From: JAQVSV01 sp041667045
GTDB lineage: Bacteria > Elusimicrobiota > Elusimicrobia > Elusimicrobiales > Elusimicrobiaceae
DNA length: 12,400 nt
NCBI GenBank assembly: GCA_041667045.1
Contig: JBAYFS010000054.1
Span: 1-12,400 of the forward strand
Direction of reading: 5' to 3'
The notes below the pieces were generated by a model. That model worked only from the letters and a program-made list of their open reading frames with translations. It did not search any database and was not told the DNA's origin. Every line of letters starts with the position of its first letter. The stretch's first letter is position 1. Made by a program: the position numbers and the translations under genes. Shown here piece after piece: positions 6,573-12,400 of this stretch.

Positions 6573-7795
6573 CAGTCCTCTATGCCCGAGCAGTCAATAT
6601 GCGTTGCGGGGCAGATCTTGCCGAGCTTTTTAAGGCCTTCGCGGTCTTTGTCCGGGATGGAGTCGTCCGTCAAAAGTTTTTCCACCGTGGTTTGGGTGGG
6701 CACGAGCGCCTTTCTCAAATGGCCCGTTTCCTGCAGGTATTCTATCACCTTTTTGCGGTCCGCAAATGTCCAGGCCTCGGTGTTTTTAAGCCGGATTTTG
6801 TATTTCTTGCCGTAATGCTGGAAATACCCTTTGTCGTTCATCAGAACGAGAATTTCCTTTTTAAGATTTTCGATATCCGCCGCCAAAGCGGACTGTTGGG
6901 CCAGCAGCTGGCCATAACGGTCAACTTTTTCCGTAAGCGCGTCGCTTTCCGGCGCGGCGAACGCGACTTTGACCGGAGCCGGAGCCGCAGTCTGGACGGG
7001 CCGCACCGCTTCCACGCCCGCGCCTGAAAATACGGGGCAGAGATTTTTATAATCGCAAAAACGGCAGCTTTTCTCGTCGGGAGCGGGGTCGAACTTCTCG
7101 GCCCTTATGCAATCAGCCACGTTCAAAACGTTGCGCCAGAAAGATTCTATTTCGTCCGGACTGGCGGGCTCGAAAACATTTTCCTTAAGATTTTCCAGCT
7201 GGTAAAAACTCATGCGCGCGACTTTGATGTCGCCCTTATAGCCGGTTTTCCGGGCCAGCAGGTCTTTAATATCCGGAGCAAGCTCCAGAACCTTCTGGTA
7301 CATATTAAGCTGGCCCGTATTTTTTACAACGGTTTTGCCGGTCTTGTAATCAACGATGGAAATTTTACCGCCGCCCAGATCGTCTATACGGTCCACAACC
7401 GAAATAAGATTAAGCCCGTCAACAGCCAGCTTGACGAACATCTCGACCGAAACAGGAACGGCGAACGCGCCCTTGTGTTTTTCGTAATAGGAGGTTATGA
7501 TTTTTATGCCGTGCAGGAAATCGTCATGCTCCTTGTCGGATGATACGTAGCCTTTCTCCTCGGGGGATTTGGTGTGCCAGTCCCGCTCGAAAATCATTAG
7601 CACGTCATTTAACGACGGGAAGGGCGGCGCGTCTACTTTATAAAGAAACTCCATAGCCGCGTGTATGCTGTGCCCGAACGCGAAATAGGTTTTCGGTTTT
7701 TCCGGTATTTTATGGATATAGCGGAATTTGAATTTAAGCGGACATTCCTGGTAAAGACTCATCCGTGAATAAGAGAAATCAAGCAGTTTTGCCAT
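6572..7795 (-). CDS. RecB/Cas4-type PD-(D/E)XK nuclease with Fe-S cluster signature and coiled-coil C-terminal extension
   Basis: A 407-residue nuclease-like protein of the PDDEXK_1 (RecB/AddB/Cas4-like) group. The N-terminal SRMSLYQECPLKFKFRY carries C18. GHSIHAAME carries the motif I His (H45). VVDRID (D135), then IVDYKTGK with D149 and K151, then QLNMYQ with Q162 complete the nuclease core. C244, C247 and C253 (spacing CxxC-x5-C) together with C18 form the four-cysteine 4Fe-4S site known from AddB and Cas4. After a Pro/Ala-rich linker (about 262-282) comes a predicted coiled coil (about 285-320), then an uncharacterised domain to 407. No helicase, cas gene or CRISPR array is in the window, so the role, perhaps in DNA repair or end processing, is open. 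The ATG is preceded by a weak AAAGG. The gene is first in a two-gene operon with the kinase. Confidence 0.88.
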   Translation of the reverse strand: MAKLLDFSYSRMSLYQECPLKFKFRYIHKIPEKPKTYFAFGHSIHAAMEFLYKVDAPPFPSLNDVLMIFERDWHTKSPEEKGYVSSDKEHDDFLHGIKIITSYYEKHKGAFAVPVSVEMFVKLAVDGLNLISVVDRIDDLGGGKISIVDYKTGKTVVKNTGQLNMYQKVLELAPDIKDLLARKTGYKGDIKVARMSFYQLENLKENVFEPASPDEIESFWRNVLNVADCIRAEKFDPAPDEKSCRFCDYKNLCPVFSGAGVEAVRPVQTAAPAPVKVAFAAPESDALTEKVDRYGQLLAQQSALAADIENLKKEILVLMNDKGYFQHYGKKYKIRLKNTEAWTFADRKKVIEYLQETGHLRKALVPTQTTVEKLLTDDSIPDKDREGLKKLGKICPATHIDCSGIED

Positions 7796-7930
7796 TATCT
7801 TTTACCTTTGCGCCTTAATTTATTACATTATAGCTATTATAAACCGCTTTGCATTGCGCGGTGAAATAAGCAACAATTGAAACACAGCATACCGTCTGCT
7901 CAAAACAAAAACACAAAGGAGAAGCATAAC
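7796..7930. other. Divergent intergenic region between the nuclease and S41 peptidase genes
   Basis: This 135-base gap separates two genes reading away from each other. Its left half (7815-7845) is very AT-rich, with overlapping TATAAT-like boxes on both strands and a small palindrome ATAGCTAT at 7830-7837. The right half is an A-rich leader for the peptidase gene ending in AAAGGAG at 7915-7921. A promoter for the peptidase must lie here, but I could not pick a convincing -35/-10 pair for the + strand. Confidence 0.5.
7836..7865 (-). promoter_or_regulatory. Candidate sigma70 promoter of the nuclease-kinase operon
   Basis: On the - strand TTCACC (7865-7860, 4 of 6 matches to TTGACA) is followed after 18 bases by TATAAT (7841-7836). 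A second TATAAT lies at 7832-7827. The predicted start of transcription would leave a short leader before the nuclease ATG at 7795. The position in an AT-rich divergent gap supports the call. Confidence 0.45.
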
Positions 7931-9811
7931 GTGATTAGGAAAATCGGATTTTTATTGGTAATGGCCGCCTTATGCGCTGGAGCGGCACACGCTGAACCCG
8001 TGACCATAACCTCACAATTTGGCGCAAAAAAGACAGTCCATATCGTTTATGAACTAACCGACGACGCGGACAAACCCGCAGCGGTGGAGTATATCAAGGC
8101 AATCCGCGACATGGCTTTCAAGGACGCCGATTTAACAGACGCAAAAACCGCCAGCCAAACAGTTTTGCACGATAAACTCGCGGACGGTTTCGTATTGTAC
8201 AGTGTATTTGGCGAAGACTCCGCCCTTTTAAATTACACGGCAAAACCGCTAATATTAAAAACAACGGATTCCGGCATTTCATTTTTGGGGCAAACCTTTC
8301 CCGGCAAAGATTTCCGATTGCATTTTGTGGGCGATAATCCGTATGCCAACGGAAAATCGGTTGTATACGCGACCACGTCGAATAAATTGATAAAAGGTAT
8401 CAACAGCCTCTACAGCGGCCCGAAATCCTACCATTTATACAGCGGCACTAAACTAATTGCCGAAGGCCTCTACAACGACAAATTTGTTCTTGACGATGGC
8501 ACCATTTCCGCGGCGGAAGCCATGGAAGACATAACGGAATTATTCGACAGCCTCCAGGACGTTCATCCCAATCTGCTGGCGAAAATTACTCCGGACGATT
8601 ATTTGGCCCTCAAAAGCGCAGTAATCAACGAAATGGTAGGCAAAGTAAAAAAAGGACGCATCAACACGGAAGATTTCGCGTATATCCTGTACTATGCCGT
8701 AGCGTATTTTCAGGACGGGCACACTTCCATCTACTGGAGCCCGCGCGAATGGAAAAATCCTGACACGAAAAGTTTTCCTCCGTTTTTCGTGGAATGGCGG
8801 AATGGGAAGTTTTTCATAAAATCCGCAGCGGACGCCGCTTTGGAAAACATGGAATTGATTTCAATAAACGGAGTGCCGTTCCTTGGATTCATTAGCCCGA
8901 TTCTGGACCGCTGTTCCGGCGAAACGCTTACCTTAAAAACCGCGAAGTTCACGGCCCAGCAGAATTTCTGGTGGCCGTTTTCCAAACTGTTATCGGGCGG
9001 TGAAACGTTGAAAGTTGAAATATCCGGCAAAAAGGGAACCCGCCAGGAACGCACTTTGGCGCCGGTTAACTCCAAAGAATTCGCGGAAATATCCAAAAAA
9101 ATCATGCCCGCAAAAAAGGAAACTTCCGTACAACTTTACAAAAAAGGGGAAATAGCGCATTTCGTTTATCCCCAATGCGATTATAACCAGAAGGAAATGG
9201 ACAAAGTTTCCGCCATATTTCGCGAAGCGCGCAACGCCAAGGCGCTGATAATAGACATTCGGGGCAATAGAGGCGGCAATTCTCTGATGAGCAATTTCAT
9301 CATGAGGCATATAACGGATAAACCATTCATGTCGGGCTCCAAGGGATATGAGAAAATATCGCGCAGGCGCGTTGGGCAAGACAAGGCATTGAAAGACTAC
9401 GCTTCTCTAACCGGACTCCTTATATCAGGCACCGGCACAGAACGACGTTATGACCCGCTGCCCAACGCCTTCAAAGGAAAAGTGTTCCTGCTAATTGATA
9501 ACGACACGTTTTCTTCCGCATTGATGCTGGCGGCCATGTTCCGCGATTACGGATGCGGAGAAATTATAGGCTATGAAACAGGCGGACTGCCGATACATTT
9601 CGGCGACCTGTTTTCAATGCGCTTAAAAAACAGCGGGATTACCTACGCCTCGTCATTTAAGCAGTTCTACAACGCGCGGCCCCAAGACGGTGACGATCGC
9701 CACGGCATCATGCCAACCGTGCCGGTTACCGAAGCTATCCTCGCCAAATACGAACAGGCCGGCGACCCCGTGCTGGCTTTCACCCTGGACTACGTAAACG
9801 GAAAGCTGTAA
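7931..9811 (+). CDS. Exported S41-family (tail-specific protease-like) peptidase
   Basis: A 626-residue exported serine peptidase. I start it at GTG 7931 because AAAGGAG lies nine bases upstream and a clean signal peptide follows: two basic residues, a hydrophobic core, and AHA cleavage after A21. An in-frame ATG at 7877 would add 18 polar residues and hide the signal. An N-terminal alpha/beta region (about 25-180) precedes a YHLYSGTKLIAEG linker. The helical region with DGHTSIYW (D262-H264), typical of S41 N-domains, comes next. A region around 315-385 with LISINGVPF could be PDZ-like. The S41 core follows: ALIIDIRGNRGGNS (438-451), then VFLLIDNDTFSSALM with the probable nucleophile in the S528-S529 pair, then IIGYETGG. 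It would cleave periplasmic or surface peptides; the substrate is unknown. GC content is visibly lower than in its neighbours. It reads alone, with a tRNA downstream. Confidence 0.87.
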   Translation: MIRKIGFLLVMAALCAGAAHAEPVTITSQFGAKKTVHIVYELTDDADKPAAVEYIKAIRDMAFKDADLTDAKTASQTVLHDKLADGFVLYSVFGEDSALLNYTAKPLILKTTDSGISFLGQTFPGKDFRLHFVGDNPYANGKSVVYATTSNKLIKGINSLYSGPKSYHLYSGTKLIAEGLYNDKFVLDDGTISAAEAMEDITELFDSLQDVHPNLLAKITPDDYLALKSAVINEMVGKVKKGRINTEDFAYILYYAVAYFQDGHTSIYWSPREWKNPDTKSFPPFFVEWRNGKFFIKSAADAALENMELISINGVPFLGFISPILDRCSGETLTLKTAKFTAQQNFWWPFSKLLSGGETLKVEISGKKGTRQERTLAPVNSKEFAEISKKIMPAKKETSVQLYKKGEIAHFVYPQCDYNQKEMDKVSAIFREARNAKALIIDIRGNRGGNSLMSNFIMRHITDKPFMSGSKGYEKISRRRVGQDKALKDYASLTGLLISGTGTERRYDPLPNAFKGKVFLLIDNDTFSSALMLAAMFRDYGCGEIIGYETGGLPIHFGDLFSMRLKNSGITYASSFKQFYNARPQDGDDRHGIMPTVPVTEAILAKYEQAGDPVLAFTLDYVNGKL

Positions 9812-9832
9812 ATTGGAACATGGCGATTCGGC

Positions 9833-9862
9833 TTTACAGGCGCGGCGCGGACGCGGTATAAT
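9833..9862 (+). promoter_or_regulatory. Strong sigma70-type promoter of the tRNA-Arg gene
   Basis: TTTACA (9833-9838) and a perfect TATAAT (9857-9862) are separated by 18 bases. The tRNA begins ten bases after the -10 box, so the leader would be very short. The match quality and the stable-RNA context make this the best promoter in the window. It starts 21 bases after the peptidase stop. Confidence 0.8.
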
Positions 9863-9871
9863 ATAACAACT

Positions 9872-9943
9872 GCCCCCATAGCTCAATGGATAGAGCATCT
9901 GCCTTCTAAGCAGGGGATAGAAGTTCAATTCTTCTTGGGGGTA
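9872..9943 (+). tRNA. tRNA-Arg (anticodon TCT)
   Basis: The sequence folds into a full 72-base cloverleaf. The acceptor GCCCCCA pairs with TGGGGGT (with a G-T wobble at the first pair). The D-arm is GCTC/GAGC around AATGGATA. The anticodon stem TCTGC/GCAGG holds the loop CTTCTAA with anticodon TCT at 34-36. The variable loop is four bases. The T-arm AGAAG/CTTCT pairs perfectly around TTCAATT. The discriminator base is A. TCT reads AGA codons, giving arginine. CCA is not encoded, so it must be added after transcription. Confidence 0.95.
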
Positions 9944-9993
9944 GTTTTCATTTCGTCCGGCCTTCGGCCCGATTAAACAACCTCAAACCCGCA

Positions 9994-10896
9994 TTATTTA
10001 ACGGCGCAGATAAACGCGCCCGATATGCCGACATCGGCTTCGGACATATTTCCGAATTCCGGCGCGTAACCGTTTTGAGCCTGAGGCGCGGAACGGACGG
10101 GTATTTCAAGAATGATTCGAAACCCCGCCTCCTTGATAAGCGCAATGTGAGAGGAATGGGAAAGCCTGTTGATTAAATACGGCTTGCGGCCCCTGATAAC
10201 GCGCCACTGCGGCAGGGTATAGGCGCGGTGCCCGTCCCAGACGGGCGCGGTACCGTGGGAACGATAGTCAATCTGGTGCGTCATGACCCCACCGGGATTA
10301 AGCCTTTTATATATTTCGCGGTAGGCGCCCGCGGCATCGTCAACATGCTCCAAAACGGCCTGGGAAAAAACCATATCGGCCCGCCAGTCGCAGCCGGACC
10401 AGGGAACGAAATAGGACAGATTCGCTCCGCCGCCCCGGAGGATATCGCTTTTAATCCCGCCGATTCTGCCGGGCGTTATATCAGGCTTTAGAAAAGCCGG
10501 AAAGGAAAAATCATTCATTTCGGGTTTCAGGTGAGGAAATTCCGATGACGGAATTGCGCTCCGTTCCGCGAAAAGCTCGGCGAGCCCGTCTAATATCTCA
10601 ATATTGCCGGAAAGTTCCGAGTATTTAGCGATATCGAGCCCGTAATACCTTTTCGCGCCGGACAGCAGCGCCGCCAGCCCCGCTCCCAGCGAACGGCCCG
10701 GCCCCAGTTCCGCCACGGTTTCGGGCACGCGGGCCAGCGCGCCGCAATTATAGGCGCAAACGAAGTGGCGCAGCCACACGGCGTAGCAATACCGCGCGGA
10801 AGCAAGTCCGATTTTTTTACGCGATAATATCCGGTGCAAAACACCGCTGCCCGGAACATAACTCGCCAAACCGCTTATATAGGGTCTTAAAAACAT
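9994..10896 (-). CDS. Class I SAM-dependent methyltransferase, possibly acting on a glycan
   Basis: A 300-residue Rossmann-fold methyltransferase. The SAM-binding motif I is AELGPGRSLG (62-71). YYGLDIAKY (84-92) carries the acidic residue of motif II. DMVFSQAVLEHVDD (174-187) is the motif IV region typical of the Methyltransf_11 group, and KRLNPGGVMTHQID (197-210) is the post-motif strand. The HQIDYRSHG stretch and the later RLSHSSH resemble methyltransferases of lipopolysaccharide and capsule clusters, which carry a similar His-x-Ile-Asp-x-Arg-x-His segment. On that basis alone I suggest a sugar or lipid-linked glycan as acceptor. A GAGGA ribosome site lies about ten bases before the ATG, at the end of the upstream MEMO-AMMECR1 gene, only six bases away. 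The two are likely co-transcribed. The methyltransferase fold is secure; the substrate is unknown. Confidence 0.85.
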   Translation of the reverse strand: MFLRPYISGLASYVPGSGVLHRILSRKKIGLASARYCYAVWLRHFVCAYNCGALARVPETVAELGPGRSLGAGLAALLSGAKRYYGLDIAKYSELSGNIEILDGLAELFAERSAIPSSEFPHLKPEMNDFSFPAFLKPDITPGRIGGIKSDILRGGGANLSYFVPWSGCDWRADMVFSQAVLEHVDDAAGAYREIYKRLNPGGVMTHQIDYRSHGTAPVWDGHRAYTLPQWRVIRGRKPYLINRLSHSSHIALIKEAGFRIILEIPVRSAPQAQNGYAPEFGNMSEADVGISGAFICAVK

Positions 10897-10902
10897 GGTC
10901 GG

Positions 10903-12345
10903 TTATTCCTCAAAAACCTGCGCGGTGTAGACATAAATATCCGCGCCGGGCTTTTTCCAGGCGTCGGGGGGCAGTCCGGCTTTTTCCGCGCAGAGCGACG
11001 CCATGAATTTTTCTCTGTCATCATTAAAATGCTCCCAGACCTGCGGCAGATAAGTGCCGCCGGAACGACCCTTGCGGATAAGCACGCCGTGCCGGCCCGG
11101 AACTATTTCATCGGGCCCGGTTATTTGCCGCAGGGGGGAAAGCACCGAAATTTCTATTTTGATTCCGGCGAGCTCCACGCGGGTAAGGGCCTCAAAACGC
11201 GGATCCTCGAACCCGGCTGAAACGGCAAGCCGGCAGACGGCGTCCTGTAAAGTGTCAGCGGGCTCCAGGGAGCCGATACAGCCGCGCAAATCCCCGTCCG
11301 AGGTCAGCGTAACGAAAGCCGCCGCGGGCACGTTGAATATTGGCCTGTCGCTCAGCTCCGGCGCATAGGCGCGGCCCGAATCTAATTTGGTTTCAAGGCT
11401 TAGGCGGGCCAGTTTCAAAAGCTCCGTTTTATGTTCCGGGGTCAAATCCATGACTTCAGCCTTTCCGCCCCGCCGGACAAAAGCGCCCGCGCCGTAACCC
11501 ACGGTATTTTCGGAATCCGCGCCGGGCACCTGCCCCGAATTGCTGTATTCAATTAACCGGAAATCGTCCGCGCCCAGAGAACAGGCCGCTGCGATTGCCG
11601 CCATAACCGCCGCCTCGCCGCAGCAGGCGGTTTCAAAACCCGGCAGTTTCCGCGCCATGAGCATTTCAACCGCTTTGGCGAAATATTCCGGCGCGTTGAT
11701 TCTGGCGGCGATCTCAAGCGCCTTGAGCGTTGACAAATCGCCTTTACGGGCCGCCGCCTGCGGCGGATAATGTGATAAATCCGTGGACGCGATTATGAGC
11801 GCTTTTTTTCCTTCAAGCGCGTCAGCCAGAGCGCGGCCTATCGCGGAAGCGGTTTTCGCGTCCGCGAAATTAAGCAGCACTGGCAATATCCGGGCTTTGC
11901 TTTTTATAGTCTGGAGAAACGGCAGCTGAACCTCGATGGAATGCTCCTTTAAATGCGCGGAAGGCGCGACGTCAAACAAAGCGGGGTGCTTCGCAATCAG
12001 ATAATCGGACAGTTCACCGTCAATTTCCAGACTGCCCAGAGGAGTCGAAAAAGAGCCTTTTCCATACAAAGCGGCGGTTTTGATTCCGGCGGTATGGCCC
12101 GCGCCGAGAATTACGGCGGTCTCAAAATTCAAATCGCGCGCGCAGGCGAAAGCGGCGCCCGCCGTCGCACCCGAAAAAACGTAACCCGCATGGGGAACTA
12201 CGATAGCCTTAATGGTTTGCGGCCCGATATCGCATTGCTTGGCGTTGCGCAGGAAATCATTAACCATACGCGCAAGGATTTCTTTTTCCGCGGGATAAAA
12301 CCGGCCCGCCGCGGCTGGCTTCCTGACTCCGTTGTTTTCCGGCAT
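10903..12345 (-). CDS. MEMO-AMMECR1 fusion protein (AmmeMemoRadiSam system proteins B and A in one chain)
   Basis: A 480-residue two-domain protein. Residues 1-295 are a MEMO domain, related to extradiol dioxygenases: RKPAAAGRFYP (8-18), VVPHAGYVFSG with H52, LGAGHTAG with H84, EHSIEVQLPFLQ (134-145), STDLSHYPP with D189 and H192, and a Cys pair C241-C242 before GEAAV. H52, H84, D189 and one of these Cys correspond to the metal ligands described for human MEMO1. Residues about 300-480 are AMMECR1: LRGCIGSLEP (353-362), FEDPRF (379-384), HGVLI and GTYLPQVW. In many bacteria and archaea these two domains occur with a radical SAM enzyme; none is visible here. I start at ATG 12345 because GGAGGGG lies three bases upstream. 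An in-frame ATG at 12396 would add 17 unlikely residues. The molecular function of the family is unsettled. Confidence 0.9.
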   Translation of the reverse strand: MPENNGVRKPAAAGRFYPAEKEILARMVNDFLRNAKQCDIGPQTIKAIVVPHAGYVFSGATAGAAFACARDLNFETAVILGAGHTAGIKTAALYGKGSFSTPLGSLEIDGELSDYLIAKHPALFDVAPSAHLKEHSIEVQLPFLQTIKSKARILPVLLNFADAKTASAIGRALADALEGKKALIIASTDLSHYPPQAAARKGDLSTLKALEIAARINAPEYFAKAVEMLMARKLPGFETACCGEAAVMAAIAAACSLGADDFRLIEYSNSGQVPGADSENTVGYGAGAFVRRGGKAEVMDLTPEHKTELLKLARLSLETKLDSGRAYAPELSDRPIFNVPAAAFVTLTSDGDLRGCIGSLEPADTLQDAVCRLAVSAGFEDPRFEALTRVELAGIKIEISVLSPLRQITGPDEIVPGRHGVLIRKGRSGGTYLPQVWEHFNDDREKFMASLCAEKAGLPPDAWKKPGADIYVYTAQVFEE

Positions 12346-12370
12346 ATACCCCTCCGTGTGCTTCCTACAT

Positions 12371-12399
12371 ATAATATAAAATTGCCGGCACGGCATAAA
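12371..12399 (-). promoter_or_regulatory. Weak candidate promoter for the MEMO-AMMECR1 operon
   Basis: On the - strand a TATTAT box (12376-12371) sits in an AT-rich patch about 26 bases before the chosen start codon. TTTATG (12399-12394) is 17 bases further upstream and matches the -35 consensus poorly (3 of 6). The patch lies at the window edge, so better upstream signals may be missing. Confidence 0.3.
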
Positions 12400-12400
12400 C

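Noticed and set aside
6572..7795. Cas4 of a CRISPR-Cas system
   Set aside because: The nuclease motifs and Fe-S cysteines fit, but there are no other cas genes or repeat-spacer arrays in the window and the C-terminal extension is foreign to Cas4.
7877..7930. In-frame upstream ATG for the S41 peptidase
   Set aside because: It has no ribosome site in front and would place 18 polar residues before a clean signal peptide. GTG 7931 has AAAGGAG at proper distance.
9872..9943. tRNA-Arg as an integration site of a mobile element
   Set aside because: No integrase gene and no direct repeat of the tRNA 3' end could be found in the window.
9956..9972. GGCC-TTC-GGCC hairpin after the tRNA as a terminator
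   Set aside because: Only four perfect pairs around a three-base loop, a mismatch outside them, and no T run after it on either strand.
12346..12396. In-frame upstream ATG for the MEMO-AMMECR1 gene
   Set aside because: The extra 17 residues do not look like the family, the codons run through the likely promoter and ribosome site, and ATG 12345 follows GGAGGGG.

Overview
This window looks like chromosomal DNA of a Gram-negative, diderm bacterium. The first gene ends in an outer-membrane beta-barrel signature, several products carry export signals, and most genes are moderately GC-rich. I could not fix the taxon. An uncultured lineage such as Elusimicrobiota is only a guess from gene style.

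Region 1 (1-5025, + strand) is one tight operon whose genes overlap or are separated by a few bases. In order it encodes the C-terminal end of an outer-membrane beta-barrel, a processive family 2 glycosyltransferase of the PgaC/IcaA type, a small single-pass membrane protein, a membrane-anchored three-domain protein with a NodB-like (CE4-like) deacetylase core, and an exported TIM-barrel-like protein resembling a glycoside hydrolase. Together these read as a synthase-dependent exopolysaccharide system: polymerise and export across the inner membrane, trim and deacetylate in the periplasm, and exit through the barrel. The parts list matches pgaABCD in kind. However, the order differs, the deacetylase and hydrolase are separate genes, the deacetylase has an extra amidotransferase-like N-terminal domain reminiscent of PelA, and its metal site is atypical. 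This is the most interesting system in the window.

Region 2 (5026-7795, mostly - strand) starts with a perfect 19-bp hairpin that probably terminates transcription from both sides. It then holds a glycerol-kinase-like FGGY kinase and, upstream of it on the - strand, a RecB/Cas4-type PD-(D/E)XK nuclease with a four-cysteine Fe-S signature. The stop codon of the nuclease overlaps the start codon of the kinase, so they are translationally coupled.

Region 3 (7796-9943, + strand) is an AT-rich divergent promoter region, an exported S41-family peptidase with visibly lower GC than its neighbours, and a tRNA-Arg(TCT) with a strong sigma70-type promoter of its own.

Region 4 (9994-12345, - strand) is a two-gene operon: a MEMO-AMMECR1 fusion protein followed by a class I SAM-dependent methyltransferase that resembles glycan methyltransferases. 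No CRISPR array, insertion sequence, phage gene or rRNA is visible.
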